From Planctomycetia bacterium TMED53 (lineage in GTDB: Bacteria > Planctomycetota > UBA8108 > UBA1146), in assembly GCA_002167285.1 (NCBI GenBank), contig NHDG01000108.1, positions 1 to 35,008 of the forward strand: 35,008 nucleotides of DNA. Direction: 5' to 3'. The translations under genes were made by a program, and so were the position numbers. Every line of letters starts with the position of its first letter. Position 1 is the stretch's first letter. This document shows, piece by piece, positions 17,167 through 25,251 of this stretch. The notes below the pieces were generated by a model. It worked only from the letters and a program-made list of their open reading frames with translations, was not told the DNA's origin and searched no databases.

Positions 17167-17189
17167 TACTTCCAAAATCGATGAATTGA

Positions 17190-17228
17190 ACGGGCTTCCG
17201 TGGCAATGCCATGGAAGCCCGTTTTTTT
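17190..17228 (+). terminator. Strong intrinsic terminator after pilQ
   Basis: ACGGGCTTCC (17190-17199) and GGAAGCCCGT (17213-17222) form a ten-pair GC-rich stem. The intervening bases can extend it further with one G-T pair. A run of seven T follows directly (17222-17228). This closes the pilM-pilQ operon. Confidence 0.93.
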
Positions 17229-17283
17229 GTTCTTTGCCCGCTCCACTGGAACTTTTTCAAGCTGAGGATATCTTGGTCTAGTG

Positions 17284-17299
17284 TGGCTGATATCAGTCA
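17284..17299. promoter_or_regulatory. 16-base near-palindrome upstream of RNase G
   Basis: TGGCTGATATCAGTCA has a perfect ten-base core (CTGATATCAG) and seven of eight symmetric pairs overall. It lies 37 bases before the RNase G start, in a 109-base gap without a clear promoter. It could be a repressor site or an RNA hairpin in the leader. Confidence 0.35.
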
Positions 17300-17335
17300 C
17301 TATCCGACGTTGGCCATAAGTGGAAAATTGTTTCG

Positions 17336-18832
17336 ATGCGACTACTGATCCAAACCAAAGTTGAAGATGAAACCAAAGTAGGCTTGGTGGATAGCAGCGG
17401 GCAGCTGTGGGAGTACCATCGGGAGTCTCTGAGTGAAAAGGGTTCTCTGGTTGGGAATATCTACCTAGGCCGTGTCATCAATATCGAGCCTGCGATTCAA
17501 GCTGCCTTTATCGACCTCGGCGAAAGTCGAACCGCATTTCTCCACTTCTCTGACCTGCATCCTGCCTATGACGATGGAAAGAAAGTCGAGCTCAAATCCT
17601 TTCTTGACCCTTTTCCCCGAAAGCGGGGGGACGGTTTCATCCAGGATTGTCTTCGAGTGGGGCAGGAGATCGTTGTTCAAGTCACGAAAGATGCCATCGG
17701 TCAAAAGGGGCCCAGCGTCAGCAGTTATTTGTCGTTGCCGGGACGTTCATTGGTTCTGATCAGTGGAGTTCGAAGGCCCGGAGTCTCTCGCAAGATCGCT
17801 GAAGGAGAACGTGAGGCGCTACGGGGGCTGGCAGAACAGCTACCCCAAGTTCCAGGAGCGGGCTTTATCGTACGGACCGCTGGCTTGGGCTTGAATAAAG
17901 AAGGCCTGGAGAAAGAAGTCGATTCGTTAGCGGCAGAATGGGCAGAACTCGAAGATTCGGTAAAGGGAAGCTCTGCTCCAAAACGATTGCGCGTTGAAGT
18001 CGATCTTCTAAAAAAAGTTGCTCGGGATTTTTGGACCTCAAGAATCGAAGATGTGGTGATTGACGATGAGGCCAAAGCTGTGGATTTGCTGGCCGAGCGA
18101 CGCCGTTGGCCCAGTGATTTGGAGCCGACATTGGAAGTTTACCGCGGTAAAACAAACTTGTTTCGCCATCGGGGACTCGAAGGTCAAATCGCAGGAATTT
18201 ATGAACGTAATGTCAAGCTTCCATCGGGAGGTGCCCTCGTTATTGAAGAAACGGAAGCATTGGTCGCCATCGATGTGAATTCGGGAACAGACTTGACCGC
18301 CAATGATTTGGAAAATACTGCGATTCAGACAAATCTCGAAGCCGCGAAAGAGATTGCACGACAGATTCGACTTCGGGATCTCGGTGGAGTCATCGTTTGT
18401 GATTTTATCGACATGTTGGAAGAAGATCACAAATCACTCCTTGAGGAGGAGTTTCAGAGAAGTACCACTGAGGATCGGGCAAAGATCTGGTTCGCACCTC
18501 TATCACGATTCGGATTGTTGGAGTTGACGAGGCAGAAAATGGGACCCTCCAAAAATCGCTCTGGCCGGAGATCTTGTCCGACCTGTAATGGGCGCGGATC
18601 GATCCGGGGTGAGGTGAATCCGGCTCCGGGTCTTTTTGAAGAGTTGGCTAGGGGGATTGCTGCAGAAGGGGTCAAAGAGGCCATTGTGACGGTAGCAGAG
18701 GGGGTTTTGGACCAATTTGAGAGCCAAAGGGCCGAAGAAATTGGAGCCCTTGAGGAGCGGACGGGGACAAGAATCCTTCTGGAATCTGCCAAAGATTGGT
18801 CGCCAGAGTGCTGGGCAATCCGGTATCGTTAG
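17336..18832 (+). CDS. rng: Ribonuclease G/E family endoribonuclease
   Basis: Single-strand endonuclease that matures rRNA and turns over mRNA. The 498-residue product begins RLLIQTKVEDETKVGLVD. An S1-like RNA-binding domain spans roughly 35-130 (VGNIYLGRVINIEPAIQAAFIDLGESRTAFLHFSD onward), then YLSLPGRSLVLISG and the RNase H-like core with metal-binding D313 (VAIDVNSGT) and D356 (VCDFIDM). The zinc link CPTCNGRG has C414 and C417, matching the spacing of these residues in E. coli RNase E. No long disordered scaffold tail is present, so it is the short RNase G form. It precedes rplU-rpmA-obgE. Confidence 0.94.
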   Translation: MRLLIQTKVEDETKVGLVDSSGQLWEYHRESLSEKGSLVGNIYLGRVINIEPAIQAAFIDLGESRTAFLHFSDLHPAYDDGKKVELKSFLDPFPRKRGDGFIQDCLRVGQEIVVQVTKDAIGQKGPSVSSYLSLPGRSLVLISGVRRPGVSRKIAEGEREALRGLAEQLPQVPGAGFIVRTAGLGLNKEGLEKEVDSLAAEWAELEDSVKGSSAPKRLRVEVDLLKKVARDFWTSRIEDVVIDDEAKAVDLLAERRRWPSDLEPTLEVYRGKTNLFRHRGLEGQIAGIYERNVKLPSGGALVIEETEALVAIDVNSGTDLTANDLENTAIQTNLEAAKEIARQIRLRDLGGVIVCDFIDMLEEDHKSLLEEEFQRSTTEDRAKIWFAPLSRFGLLELTRQKMGPSKNRSGRRSCPTCNGRGSIRGEVNPAPGLFEELARGIAAEGVKEAIVTVAEGVLDQFESQRAEEIGALEERTGTRILLESAKDWSPECWAIRYR

Positions 18833-18929
18833 GGATCGCCCCGAGCACGATATGTGTTGATTGGGGCTGCGCCGGTTTCCGTGAGACGAATTCGGATGGC
18901 TGAAGCGCAATCGAAATAGGATTTGAGAT

Positions 18930-18946
18930 CGACTCCGCTGGGGTCG
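18930..18946 (+). promoter_or_regulatory. Hairpin in the L21 leader
   Basis: CGACTCC (18930-18936) and GGGGTCG (18940-18946) form a seven-pair stem with one G-T pair and a three-base loop, ending 19 bases before the rplU start. A ribosomal-protein leader structure used for feedback control is possible. It does not match an L21 leader that I can recall in detail. Confidence 0.3.
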
Positions 18947-18965
18947 TTGATACGAAAGAGGAACG

Positions 18966-19280
18966 ATGCACGCGATTTTTCGCGACGGAGGTCGTCAGTA
19001 TCGGGTAGAGGAAGGGGAGACCCTTTTCCTTGATTACCGCGATGCGGAACCTGGAAGTACACTGCAGTTTTCTGAAGTCTTGGCTATCGAACCTGGCAGT
19101 GGAGATTTTGTTTGTGGAACCCCCTTGGTTGATGGGGCGTCTGTGGAAGCGGAAGTGATCGGTGAGGTCAAAGGCCCGAAGGTCATCTTCCACCGTTTTC
19201 GTCGCCGTAAGAATTCACACAGCCGCAAGGGACACCGCCAAAAGTACATCAAGGTTCGAATCGGTAAAATCGCCAGCTAA
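18966..19280 (+). CDS. rplU: Ribosomal protein L21 (bL21)
   Basis: Large-subunit protein of 104 residues. It opens with MHAIFRDGGRQYRVEEGE, the typical first strand, and contains GPKVIFHRFRRRKNSHSRKGHRQKYIKVRIGKI, the basic RNA-binding end of the family. The ATG has GAGGA five bases upstream. It is followed by rpmA and obgE, the nearly universal L21-L27-Obg order. Confidence 0.97.
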   Translation: MHAIFRDGGRQYRVEEGETLFLDYRDAEPGSTLQFSEVLAIEPGSGDFVCGTPLVDGASVEAEVIGEVKGPKVIFHRFRRRKNSHSRKGHRQKYIKVRIGKIAS

Positions 19281-19337
19281 TGAACTTCCGATTTGCTGTT
19301 GGCAGCAATCGTCGAAGACCGAATTAGGAGTAGAGAC

Positions 19338-19586
19338 ATGGCACATAAAAAGGGTCAGGGCGCATCACGCAATGGACGTGACTCCAATGCTCAGAACCGT
19401 GGCGTGAAAAAGTTTGGTGGTGAGAGTGTCATCGCCGGAAACATTATTGTTCGCCAGTGTGGAACGAAGTTCCATCCCGGACATAACGTCGGCATGGGTA
19501 AAGATTACACCTTATTCGCCCTCGTTGACGGCAAGGTTCGCTTCGGAACGCGTCGCCGGGTCCACATCGACCCTGCTGCCTCCTGA
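19338..19586 (+). CDS. rpmA: Ribosomal protein L27 (bL27)
   Basis: 82-residue large-subunit protein near the peptidyl-transferase centre. The frame is open from 19293, but ATG 19338 has AGGAG at 19326-19330 and gives the standard opening [19 protein letters not shown]. Other family blocks are [39 protein letters not shown] and DGKVRF. No Firmicute-type cleavable N-terminal extension precedes the AHKKG. Confidence 0.97.
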   Translation: MAHKKGQGASRNGRDSNAQNRGVKKFGGESVIAGNIIVRQCGTKFHPGHNVGMGKDYTLFALVDGKVRFGTRRRVHIDPAAS

Positions 19587-19610
19587 TCTAAGAATCCCGG
19601 CGGTCCCGTC

Positions 19611-20618
19611 TTGAGTATCCGCTTCGTCGATGAAGTCTGGATCCACGTTTATGCCGGTAAGGGTGGAGACGGGTGCTGTTCATTTCGCCGGGAAAAATAT
19701 ATCCCCCGTGGAGGTCCTGATGGGGGAGACGGGGGTCGTGGTGGACATATCATCCTGTACGCAGACCCCCATGTTCAAACTCTCCTCGATTTCACCGGAC
19801 GTCCTGTTCACAAGGCTGAAAAGGGTCGTCCAGGATCCAGTAAAAACCAGACTGGAAGAATGGGCGCTGACCTGCGTATCGCCGTTCCTGTGGGAACGAT
19901 GGTTTACGACGAGGACGGAAATCTTATCGTCGATCTAGCCGAATCTGAGCAGGAGTTTGTCATCGCCAGTGGAGGGGCAGGCGGGCGCGGGAACACCGGA
20001 TTTGCAACTTCAACGCATCAGAGCCCACGAGAGTTCACCCCCGGTGAGGAGGGTGAAGAAAAGCGGGTTCACCTCGAGCTTAAGTTGATTGCCGATGTCG
20101 GACTTCTTGGATTACCGAATGCAGGCAAGAGTACATTCCTCTCGCGGGTCTCGAGTGCCCACCCAAAGATCGCCGATTACCCATTCACCACTCTCAGTCC
20201 CCAGTTGGGAATCGCTGAGTTGGATACCTTTCGTAGAATCGTTTTGGCGGATGTTCCCGGGTTGATTGAGGGAGCAGCGGAGGGAGTCGGACTCGGAATC
20301 GGATTTCTCAGGCACCTTGAGAGGACTCGGGTTCTCCTTCACCTCATCGATCCCCACGATCGAGAAATAGAGGATCTGATCCACGATCATGCTGTCATTC
20401 GTGGGGAGGTGAGATCCCACTCAGAAGAGTTGGCTAATCGACCCACTATCACGGTGATCAACAAATCTGATCTATTGCCACCTGAAGATCTCGATCGTTT
20501 ACGTCAGGAGCTCGAGAAGCGCCTCGGTGAGCCGGTTCGTGTGATCTCGGGGGTAACTGGGGCAGGTATTCGGGAAGTTTTGGAAGCATTGTGGGTCCTG
20601 TTAAACCCCTCTGAGTAG
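19611..20618 (+). CDS. obgE: GTPase ObgE/CgtA
   Basis: Ribosome-associated GTPase in 50S assembly and stress control. The glycine-rich Obg fold (about 1-160) has GKGGDGCCSFRREKYIPRGGPDGGDGG and the paired GGAGGRGN. The G domain has G1 GLPNAGKST (167-175), a G2 region YPFTTLSPQLG, G3 DVPGLIEGA, G4 NKSD and G5-like ISGVTGAG. The 335 residues end right after the G domain with no extra C-terminal domain. TTG 19611 is the start because the conserved FVDEV follows within a few residues; the ribosome site (GGCGG) is weak. Confidence 0.96.
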   Translation: MSIRFVDEVWIHVYAGKGGDGCCSFRREKYIPRGGPDGGDGGRGGHIILYADPHVQTLLDFTGRPVHKAEKGRPGSSKNQTGRMGADLRIAVPVGTMVYDEDGNLIVDLAESEQEFVIASGGAGGRGNTGFATSTHQSPREFTPGEEGEEKRVHLELKLIADVGLLGLPNAGKSTFLSRVSSAHPKIADYPFTTLSPQLGIAELDTFRRIVLADVPGLIEGAAEGVGLGIGFLRHLERTRVLLHLIDPHDREIEDLIHDHAVIRGEVRSHSEELANRPTITVINKSDLLPPEDLDRLRQELEKRLGEPVRVISGVTGAGIREVLEALWVLLNPSE

Positions 20619-20714
20619 GGTCTAGGGACGTATTCGACGCGATTCCTTAGCCATCGTATTCTTCTATGGATCTTACTGTCTCCTGGAAAGGCAGTCCTGA
20701 TCCAGGGAGAGATC

Positions 20715-21812
20715 ATGGAATTCCACGAGTTACTGCGTCGTATGGTGATCGAAAATGCCTCGGACCTCTTTATCAAGGTGGGTTGCCCACCTTCCTTGAG
20801 GGTTGATGGATCGGTCAAGTTTCTCGATTGTGAAGAAATCACACCGAGGAAGTCTCAGGAGATTCTCGAGATTATTCAAGACTCCCGACCTGAAGCATTA
20901 CCTCAGAAACTCGATGTTGATACTTCGTACGACCTGCCAGGAATTGGCCGATTCCGTGTCAATATTTTCCACCAAAGAGGACAGCTTGGATTTGTATTGC
21001 GACACGTTTCACACAATGTCGCGGGGTTTGAGGATCTCGGTCTTCCTACTGAGACCTTGACTAATCTTGCAGAGCAGAAGCGTGGGCTTGTTCTCGTTAC
21101 TGGAAATACCGGATCCGGTAAATCAACGACCCTTGCATCGATGGTTCACCATCTCAATGAGACGGCAAATCGTCATATTGTGACCATCGAAGATCCCATT
21201 GAATTCACATTCCGAGATCGCAAATCGATCATCGATCAACGCGAGGTTGGGATTGATACCGATTCATTTCCTACTGCGTTGAGGCACTCACTCCGGCAGA
21301 GCCCGGATGTGATCCTGATCGGGGAGATGAGAGATAGAGAGACGATGGAAGCTGCAATCGCAGCCGCAGAGACAGGGCACCTCGTACTCTCAACCCTTCA
21401 TACCGTCAACGCCGTGCAGACGGTGGAAAGAATTATTCACTTCTTTCCTCCTCACCAGCATGATTTGATTCGATTGCAATTATCACTGGTTCTCTCCGGG
21501 GTGGTGTGCCAACGCTTGATCCCTTCCCTCGATGGAAAGGGGCGGATTCCGGCGTTGGAGATGATGCTCAATAGTCCCACGATCAGAGAGCTTCTTCGTG
21601 AGGGTAAAACCCATGAGCTTCACAGCGCAGTGAGGGATGGGGAGCACTTTGGTTCTTGCACTTTCAATCAATCACTGCGGGATCTTTACCGTGCGGATCG
21701 AATCACACTCGATGACGCATTGGCTTTCTCAGACTTCCCCGAAGAGTTGCAGCTAGAGCTGCGAGGGGTGGTGAAAGGGAATGCCATGGGGGATTTCGAT
21801 TTCGATTACTAG
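20715..21812 (+). CDS. pilT: Type IV pilus retraction ATPase, PilT family
   Basis: Hexameric motor that disassembles the pilus for twitching, DNA uptake or adhesion dynamics. The 365-residue product has the N-terminal PAS-like domain (MEFHELLRRMVIENASDLFIKVGCPP). Walker A is GNTGSGKST (130-138), with IVTIEDPIEF (Asp box), Walker B VILIGEMRD and His box GHLVLSTLHT. The ATG has AGGGAGAG upstream. It sits apart from the pilM-pilQ operon. The closely related PilU cannot be excluded; the extension motor PilB is not in the window. Confidence 0.92.
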   Translation: MEFHELLRRMVIENASDLFIKVGCPPSLRVDGSVKFLDCEEITPRKSQEILEIIQDSRPEALPQKLDVDTSYDLPGIGRFRVNIFHQRGQLGFVLRHVSHNVAGFEDLGLPTETLTNLAEQKRGLVLVTGNTGSGKSTTLASMVHHLNETANRHIVTIEDPIEFTFRDRKSIIDQREVGIDTDSFPTALRHSLRQSPDVILIGEMRDRETMEAAIAAAETGHLVLSTLHTVNAVQTVERIIHFFPPHQHDLIRLQLSLVLSGVVCQRLIPSLDGKGRIPALEMMLNSPTIRELLREGKTHELHSAVRDGEHFGSCTFNQSLRDLYRADRITLDDALAFSDFPEELQLELRGVVKGNAMGDFDFDY

Positions 21813-21869
21813 TCACGATAGCTAGGGTCCGGTGCTTATACGCGGTATGCTTCTTTACTGGAGGCGATC

Positions 21870-22640
21870 GTGTACTCACTGGTCATCGATGTCGGCAATA
21901 CTTTGGTAAATTGGCGTTTACGTGATGGGGGTGGCGTTTCCACTGAAGGCCATGCTCCCATAGGCGATCTCACTGCCAGTTTAGCAAAGTCTCCTGTTTT
22001 AGAGATACAGCCTCAACAGGTTGCGGTTTCATGCCTACGACCAGAGCACCGCTCAATTCTCGAACCGATATTGGGATCGCTGTTTCAACAGTGTTCCTCC
22101 CCTTCAATTTTTTGGATCGAAAATGGCTCAGCTCCGCAACTCTCTGTTGCGACCCAACACCCTGAAAAGACGGGTGCCGACAGAGCTCTCGCTGCATTGG
22201 CCTGGGGGGGCAAAAATCTTGCTCGCCCTGCAGTGATCATCGATGCGGGAACTGCTGTCACTGTCGATGCGGTTTCTCCTGAGGGGGAGCTTCTTGGCGG
22301 GTGGATCACCCCTGGTTGGCACTCTCTGCATGATTCCCTCAGAAGCGCCGCTCCTGCTCTACCTACGGCAACCGGAACCGTGGAGGTGGACGGAGGATGG
22401 GCAACTGATTCTGAGCCTGCTATCGGCGCAGGAGTCGATACTTTTTTCAGGTCGGGGGTCATGGGATTACACCGAAGGGTCTTCGAGGGATTAAAGATCG
22501 AATTTGAGAGCGATCCTGAAACTGTCATTACAGGGGGGGATGCTCATCGTCTCGAAGGATTGATCGCTGGCGCAAGATCGATACCAAACCTGGTGCTGGA
22601 CGGATTGGAAGCGGTGTTGTCGAGGGAGAAGCAACGATGA
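21870..22640 (+). CDS. coaX: Type III pantothenate kinase
   Basis: First step of coenzyme A synthesis. The 256-residue product has the ASKHA phosphate loop VIDVGNTLVNW at the N-terminus. It has QHPEKTGADRALAALAW, the type III signature GADR, and IIDAGTAVTVDAV followed by LGGWITPGWHSLHDSL. GTG 21870 has GGAGG upstream. The stop overlaps the next ATG. In other bacteria coaX is often beside birA; not here. Confidence 0.9.
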   Translation: MYSLVIDVGNTLVNWRLRDGGGVSTEGHAPIGDLTASLAKSPVLEIQPQQVAVSCLRPEHRSILEPILGSLFQQCSSPSIFWIENGSAPQLSVATQHPEKTGADRALAALAWGGKNLARPAVIIDAGTAVTVDAVSPEGELLGGWITPGWHSLHDSLRSAAPALPTATGTVEVDGGWATDSEPAIGAGVDTFFRSGVMGLHRRVFEGLKIEFESDPETVITGGDAHRLEGLIAGARSIPNLVLDGLEAVLSREKQR

Positions 22641-23797
22641 GGGCTCGTGTGGGGGTGGCCACTGGTCCCGGGACCTCTGCGCTTCATGCTATCGTCATCA
22701 GTGGAGAGGAAGCCGCCTCTCTGGTCACCGCTCTATTGTCGAAGCCCGCTCCTTCAGGGTCTTGTTATGCGAACATTCTCTCGTCCGAGGGTGAAACGAT
22801 CGATGATTGCATCTGCCTGCGTTGGCCGGTTGCTGGCGAAGTTTCGGCAGAGGAAATGTTTCTATTGTCCACTCATGGAAGTCCTTTGATTCAGCAACAG
22901 GTGCTAGAACGTTGCACCGAATTGGGTGCAAATGAGTGGAGGGGTCCGATCCAACTCTTTACCAATGGTTCGACCTCTGACTCTCAAGCAGTGGCTGAGG
23001 CAGTGTCCAGTCGGGTTCGGCTAGAGGCTTTGGACCGATTGCCTCATGCGGCCAGCGCTGAGATTTGTGAGTTTTTGTTAGTACAGGCTTCAGGCTTCGG
23101 CTTCGCTGGTGAAATCGGTCGTTGGCGGGACCACTCCCCTGAAATCTCACGAGTTGAAAGATTGCTCGAGCTTTCAAGTCTCGGCTTGCGATTGGTAGAA
23201 CCTCCCAGAGTAGTGCTGACGGGAGTGACGAATGCGGGCAAGAGTACTCTTTTCAACGCATTGATTGGTGAAGATCGATCGATTGTCACAGCAGTGGAGG
23301 GCACGACTCGCGACTTGGTGACTGCTCATGCGCAATTTTCTGGGTGGCCATGCACACTCGTAGATGGAGCCGGAATCAGATCGACCTCGGACGAGGTCGA
23401 AGTCGAGGGTTTAAGAAGACTGCAGCAAGAACTAGATCGTGCGGATCTCATCCTTGAGTTGCTTTCGCCGGGGCAGAGTTCGCTCCAGGAGGGGCGACGA
23501 GATCGTACCCTGACTGTGTTTAGTCGCTGTGATGAATGGGGGGGCGACACTCGTGCACAGGCTACTTTGGACGGGATCTGTGTCTCAGGACTCACTGGAG
23601 AAGGTGTTGCAGACTTGGAGAACGCCATCATTCAGGAACTACACGGCGGGAGGGAAATACCCCTCGATGAACCCTGTCCTTTTCTGTCGAGTCATGTCAT
23701 CTTTTTACAAGAGATATTGCAAGCATTGCGCAGTGGGAACGACATCGAGCAGTGTCTTAACAGATTTATGGAAGGAGCAGTCGATTGTCACCGATGA
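22637..23797 (+). CDS. Divergent MnmE-like GTPase lacking the catalytic C-terminus
   Basis: Homologous in layout to MnmE (TrmE), which with MnmG modifies wobble uridines. The N-terminal folate-binding-like part (VGVATGPGTSALHAIVISG) and the segment around STHGSPLIQQQVLERCTELGA match weakly, and the usual PGEFTxRAFLNGKxDLxQAEA block is degenerate (GPIQLFTNGSTSDSQAVAEA). The inserted G domain is clear: G1 GVTNAGKST (196-204), G2 region EGTTRD, G3 DGAG instead of DTAG, G4 SRCD instead of NKxD. The family's C-terminal CxGK, whose Cys is catalytic, is absent; the protein ends NRFMEGAVDCHR at 386 residues against about 450. It may be a specialised or reduced MnmE, or a paralogue with another role. 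Confidence 0.7.
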   Translation: MRARVGVATGPGTSALHAIVISGEEAASLVTALLSKPAPSGSCYANILSSEGETIDDCICLRWPVAGEVSAEEMFLLSTHGSPLIQQQVLERCTELGANEWRGPIQLFTNGSTSDSQAVAEAVSSRVRLEALDRLPHAASAEICEFLLVQASGFGFAGEIGRWRDHSPEISRVERLLELSSLGLRLVEPPRVVLTGVTNAGKSTLFNALIGEDRSIVTAVEGTTRDLVTAHAQFSGWPCTLVDGAGIRSTSDEVEVEGLRRLQQELDRADLILELLSPGQSSLQEGRRDRTLTVFSRCDEWGGDTRAQATLDGICVSGLTGEGVADLENAIIQELHGGREIPLDEPCPFLSSHVIFLQEILQALRSGNDIEQCLNRFMEGAVDCHR

Positions 23798-24726
23798 CTG
23801 ACGCCACAGGTTGGAATCTGGTTGAAATCGCCGACCTCAGTCGCGAGGAGATGGTTTCAATTCTTGATCGGGCCGTGGAATTACGTCATGCGCCACCTGC
23901 CGTCTCTGCTTCCTCCTCGCATCTCGTTGCACTCCTCTTTTCAGAGCCTAGTACCAGGACTTCCCTCTCTTTTCAGGTCGCATGCCAACGACTTGGGGTT
24001 TCATTCATTGAGCTCCCGGCAGAGCGATCGAGCTTGCTCAAAGGCGAGACGGTCCTCGATACCGCTCGAGTTTTGGAGGCCTTGGGAGCAGGTGCATTGG
24101 TTGTTCGCGATCGTAGCGATGATGTGATCCGAGGATTAGTTCACGAATGCGGGGCCGGAGTTTTGAATGCCGGAGGGGGGACCCGAGCTCATCCCAGTCA
24201 AGCACTCCTCGATACCCTGGTTCTTAGGGATGAGTTCGGAAGTTTAGAGGGTCGCAGCATCGGCATCCTTGGAGACGTGGTCCACAGTCGTGTGGCGCGG
24301 AGTGATATCGCGGCATTCACTGCAATGGGGGCAAAGGTTGTTCTGATTGGACCAAAGGAATTTCTTCCGGATGGCGATTGGCCCGAAGGTGTTCGTGTGA
24401 GTCATGATCTAGATGCCATCTTGCCGGAGTTGGATGCGATTCAAATTCTTCGCATTCAGCATGAGAGAATCGAAGGTGGCATGGGACTTTCGTTGGACGA
24501 TTACGTCTCTAGCTACCAAATGAATGGCACTCGATTAGCGAGTTGCGGATCGCACTTTTTGGTGTTGCATCCTGGACCGATGAACCGGGGGGTTGAAATC
24601 TCCGATGAAGTGGCCGACGGCAAGGCTTCTCGAATCCTTCAACAAGTTGCGGCAGGCGTTCCTATTCGTATGGCTCTCTTAGAGCGTGCTTTAGGAATTC
24701 ATAGAGGATCAGAGGAGATTCATTGA
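23794..24726 (+). CDS. pyrB: Aspartate carbamoyltransferase, catalytic chain
   Basis: Condenses carbamoyl phosphate and aspartate in de novo pyrimidine synthesis. ATG 23794 overlaps the preceding stop (ATGA) and is preferred to TTG 23785. The 310-residue product has the carbamoyl-phosphate loop SEPSTRTSLSFQ. It continues with ERSSLLKGETVLDT, VVRDRSDD, NAGGGTRAHPSQALLDTLVL and the C-terminal HPGPMNRGVEIS that binds aspartate. No regulatory pyrI follows and no pyrC is adjacent. Cytidine deaminase and phosphoribosyltransferases of nucleotide salvage lie about 2.3 kb downstream. Confidence 0.95.
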   Translation: MTDATGWNLVEIADLSREEMVSILDRAVELRHAPPAVSASSSHLVALLFSEPSTRTSLSFQVACQRLGVSFIELPAERSSLLKGETVLDTARVLEALGAGALVVRDRSDDVIRGLVHECGAGVLNAGGGTRAHPSQALLDTLVLRDEFGSLEGRSIGILGDVVHSRVARSDIAAFTAMGAKVVLIGPKEFLPDGDWPEGVRVSHDLDAILPELDAIQILRIQHERIEGGMGLSLDDYVSSYQMNGTRLASCGSHFLVLHPGPMNRGVEISDEVADGKASRILQQVAAGVPIRMALLERALGIHRGSEEIH

Positions 24727-25103
24727 CCGTCGCTCTGACCAGTCGCTGGTTTCCTTGGCTCTTGATCGGCCTCGCACTCTTAGCAGGGTGGCTGCCGGGT
24801 TCGATGCTTCAGGAGGCGATTCCGGAGGCTTTTCGCAAAGAGGGACGGGACCAGGTTCTGCACGCCGTCGGGTTCATGATTTTGACGATCGGCTTTCGCC
24901 CCTGGGGAAAATCCCGGATGGATGTCGGGTCTTGGCTCCCTGGGGTGGTCTTTTTACTCTTGGTTTTTGCGACGCTTCATGAGGGAGTTCAAGCTCTGAT
25001 CCCTGGCAGAACTCACTCCTGGGCTGATTTCAGGGCCGATTTGATCGGTATCGCTGTCGGATCTGCCTTAGTCCTCTTGTGGGATCGTCCGCGAAATTCC
25101 TGA
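24723..25103 (+). CDS. VanZ-like family membrane protein
   Basis: Small integral membrane protein of 126 residues with about four hydrophobic segments (roughly 8-25, 45-60, 70-87 and 105-120). The family pattern is visible: a DxxLHAVGF segment, then EGVQALIPGRTHSWADFRADLIGIAVG, which carries the conserved Glu-x-x-Gln, Pro-x-Arg and Asp. The role of VanZ-like proteins outside teicoplanin resistance is mostly unknown, and no resistance is implied. TTG 24723 overlaps the pyrB stop and has GAGGAG five bases upstream. Confidence 0.8.
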   Translation: MTVALTSRWFPWLLIGLALLAGWLPGSMLQEAIPEAFRKEGRDQVLHAVGFMILTIGFRPWGKSRMDVGSWLPGVVFLLLVFATLHEGVQALIPGRTHSWADFRADLIGIAVGSALVLLWDRPRNS

Positions 25104-25120
25104 AGTTTCGCGATTTTTTT
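25090..25120 (+). terminator. Intrinsic terminator overlapping the end of the VanZ-like gene
   Basis: CGCGAAA (25090-25096) and TTTCGCG (25106-25112) form a seven-pair stem around a nine-base loop that contains the VanZ-like stop codon. A run of seven T follows at 25114-25120. It ends the pilT-to-VanZ run. Confidence 0.8.
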
Positions 25121-25173
25121 GAAGAATCCCCCTGTAGCAACGTCATCCCTGGAGGCCTCGGTGCTGGGTCCTC

Positions 25174-25193
25174 CCTGAATCAGCGGATTCAGG
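25174..25193. promoter_or_regulatory. Perfect 8-base inverted repeat upstream of the RPQ protein
   Basis: CCTGAATC and GATTCAGG flank an AGCG loop. It is directly followed by TATTCT at 25195-25200, a fair -10-like sequence, without a matching -35. It lies 58 bases before the gene and has no T-run, so an operator or leader hairpin is more likely than a terminator. Confidence 0.4.
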
Positions 25194-25251
25194 CTATTCT
25201 ATAGGTCGTTGTGTTAGAGGGTGATCATTGAGGTCGCCGGAAAGGGGTTCC

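Noticed and set aside
16447-17175. 242-codon minus-strand frame opposite pilQ
   Set aside because: It is antisense to the conserved secretin domain, and its product shows no family features.
24723-25103. Glycopeptide resistance gene because of VanZ similarity
   Set aside because: VanZ-like proteins are widespread with unknown roles, and no vanHAX-type genes are nearby. Only the family name is justified.
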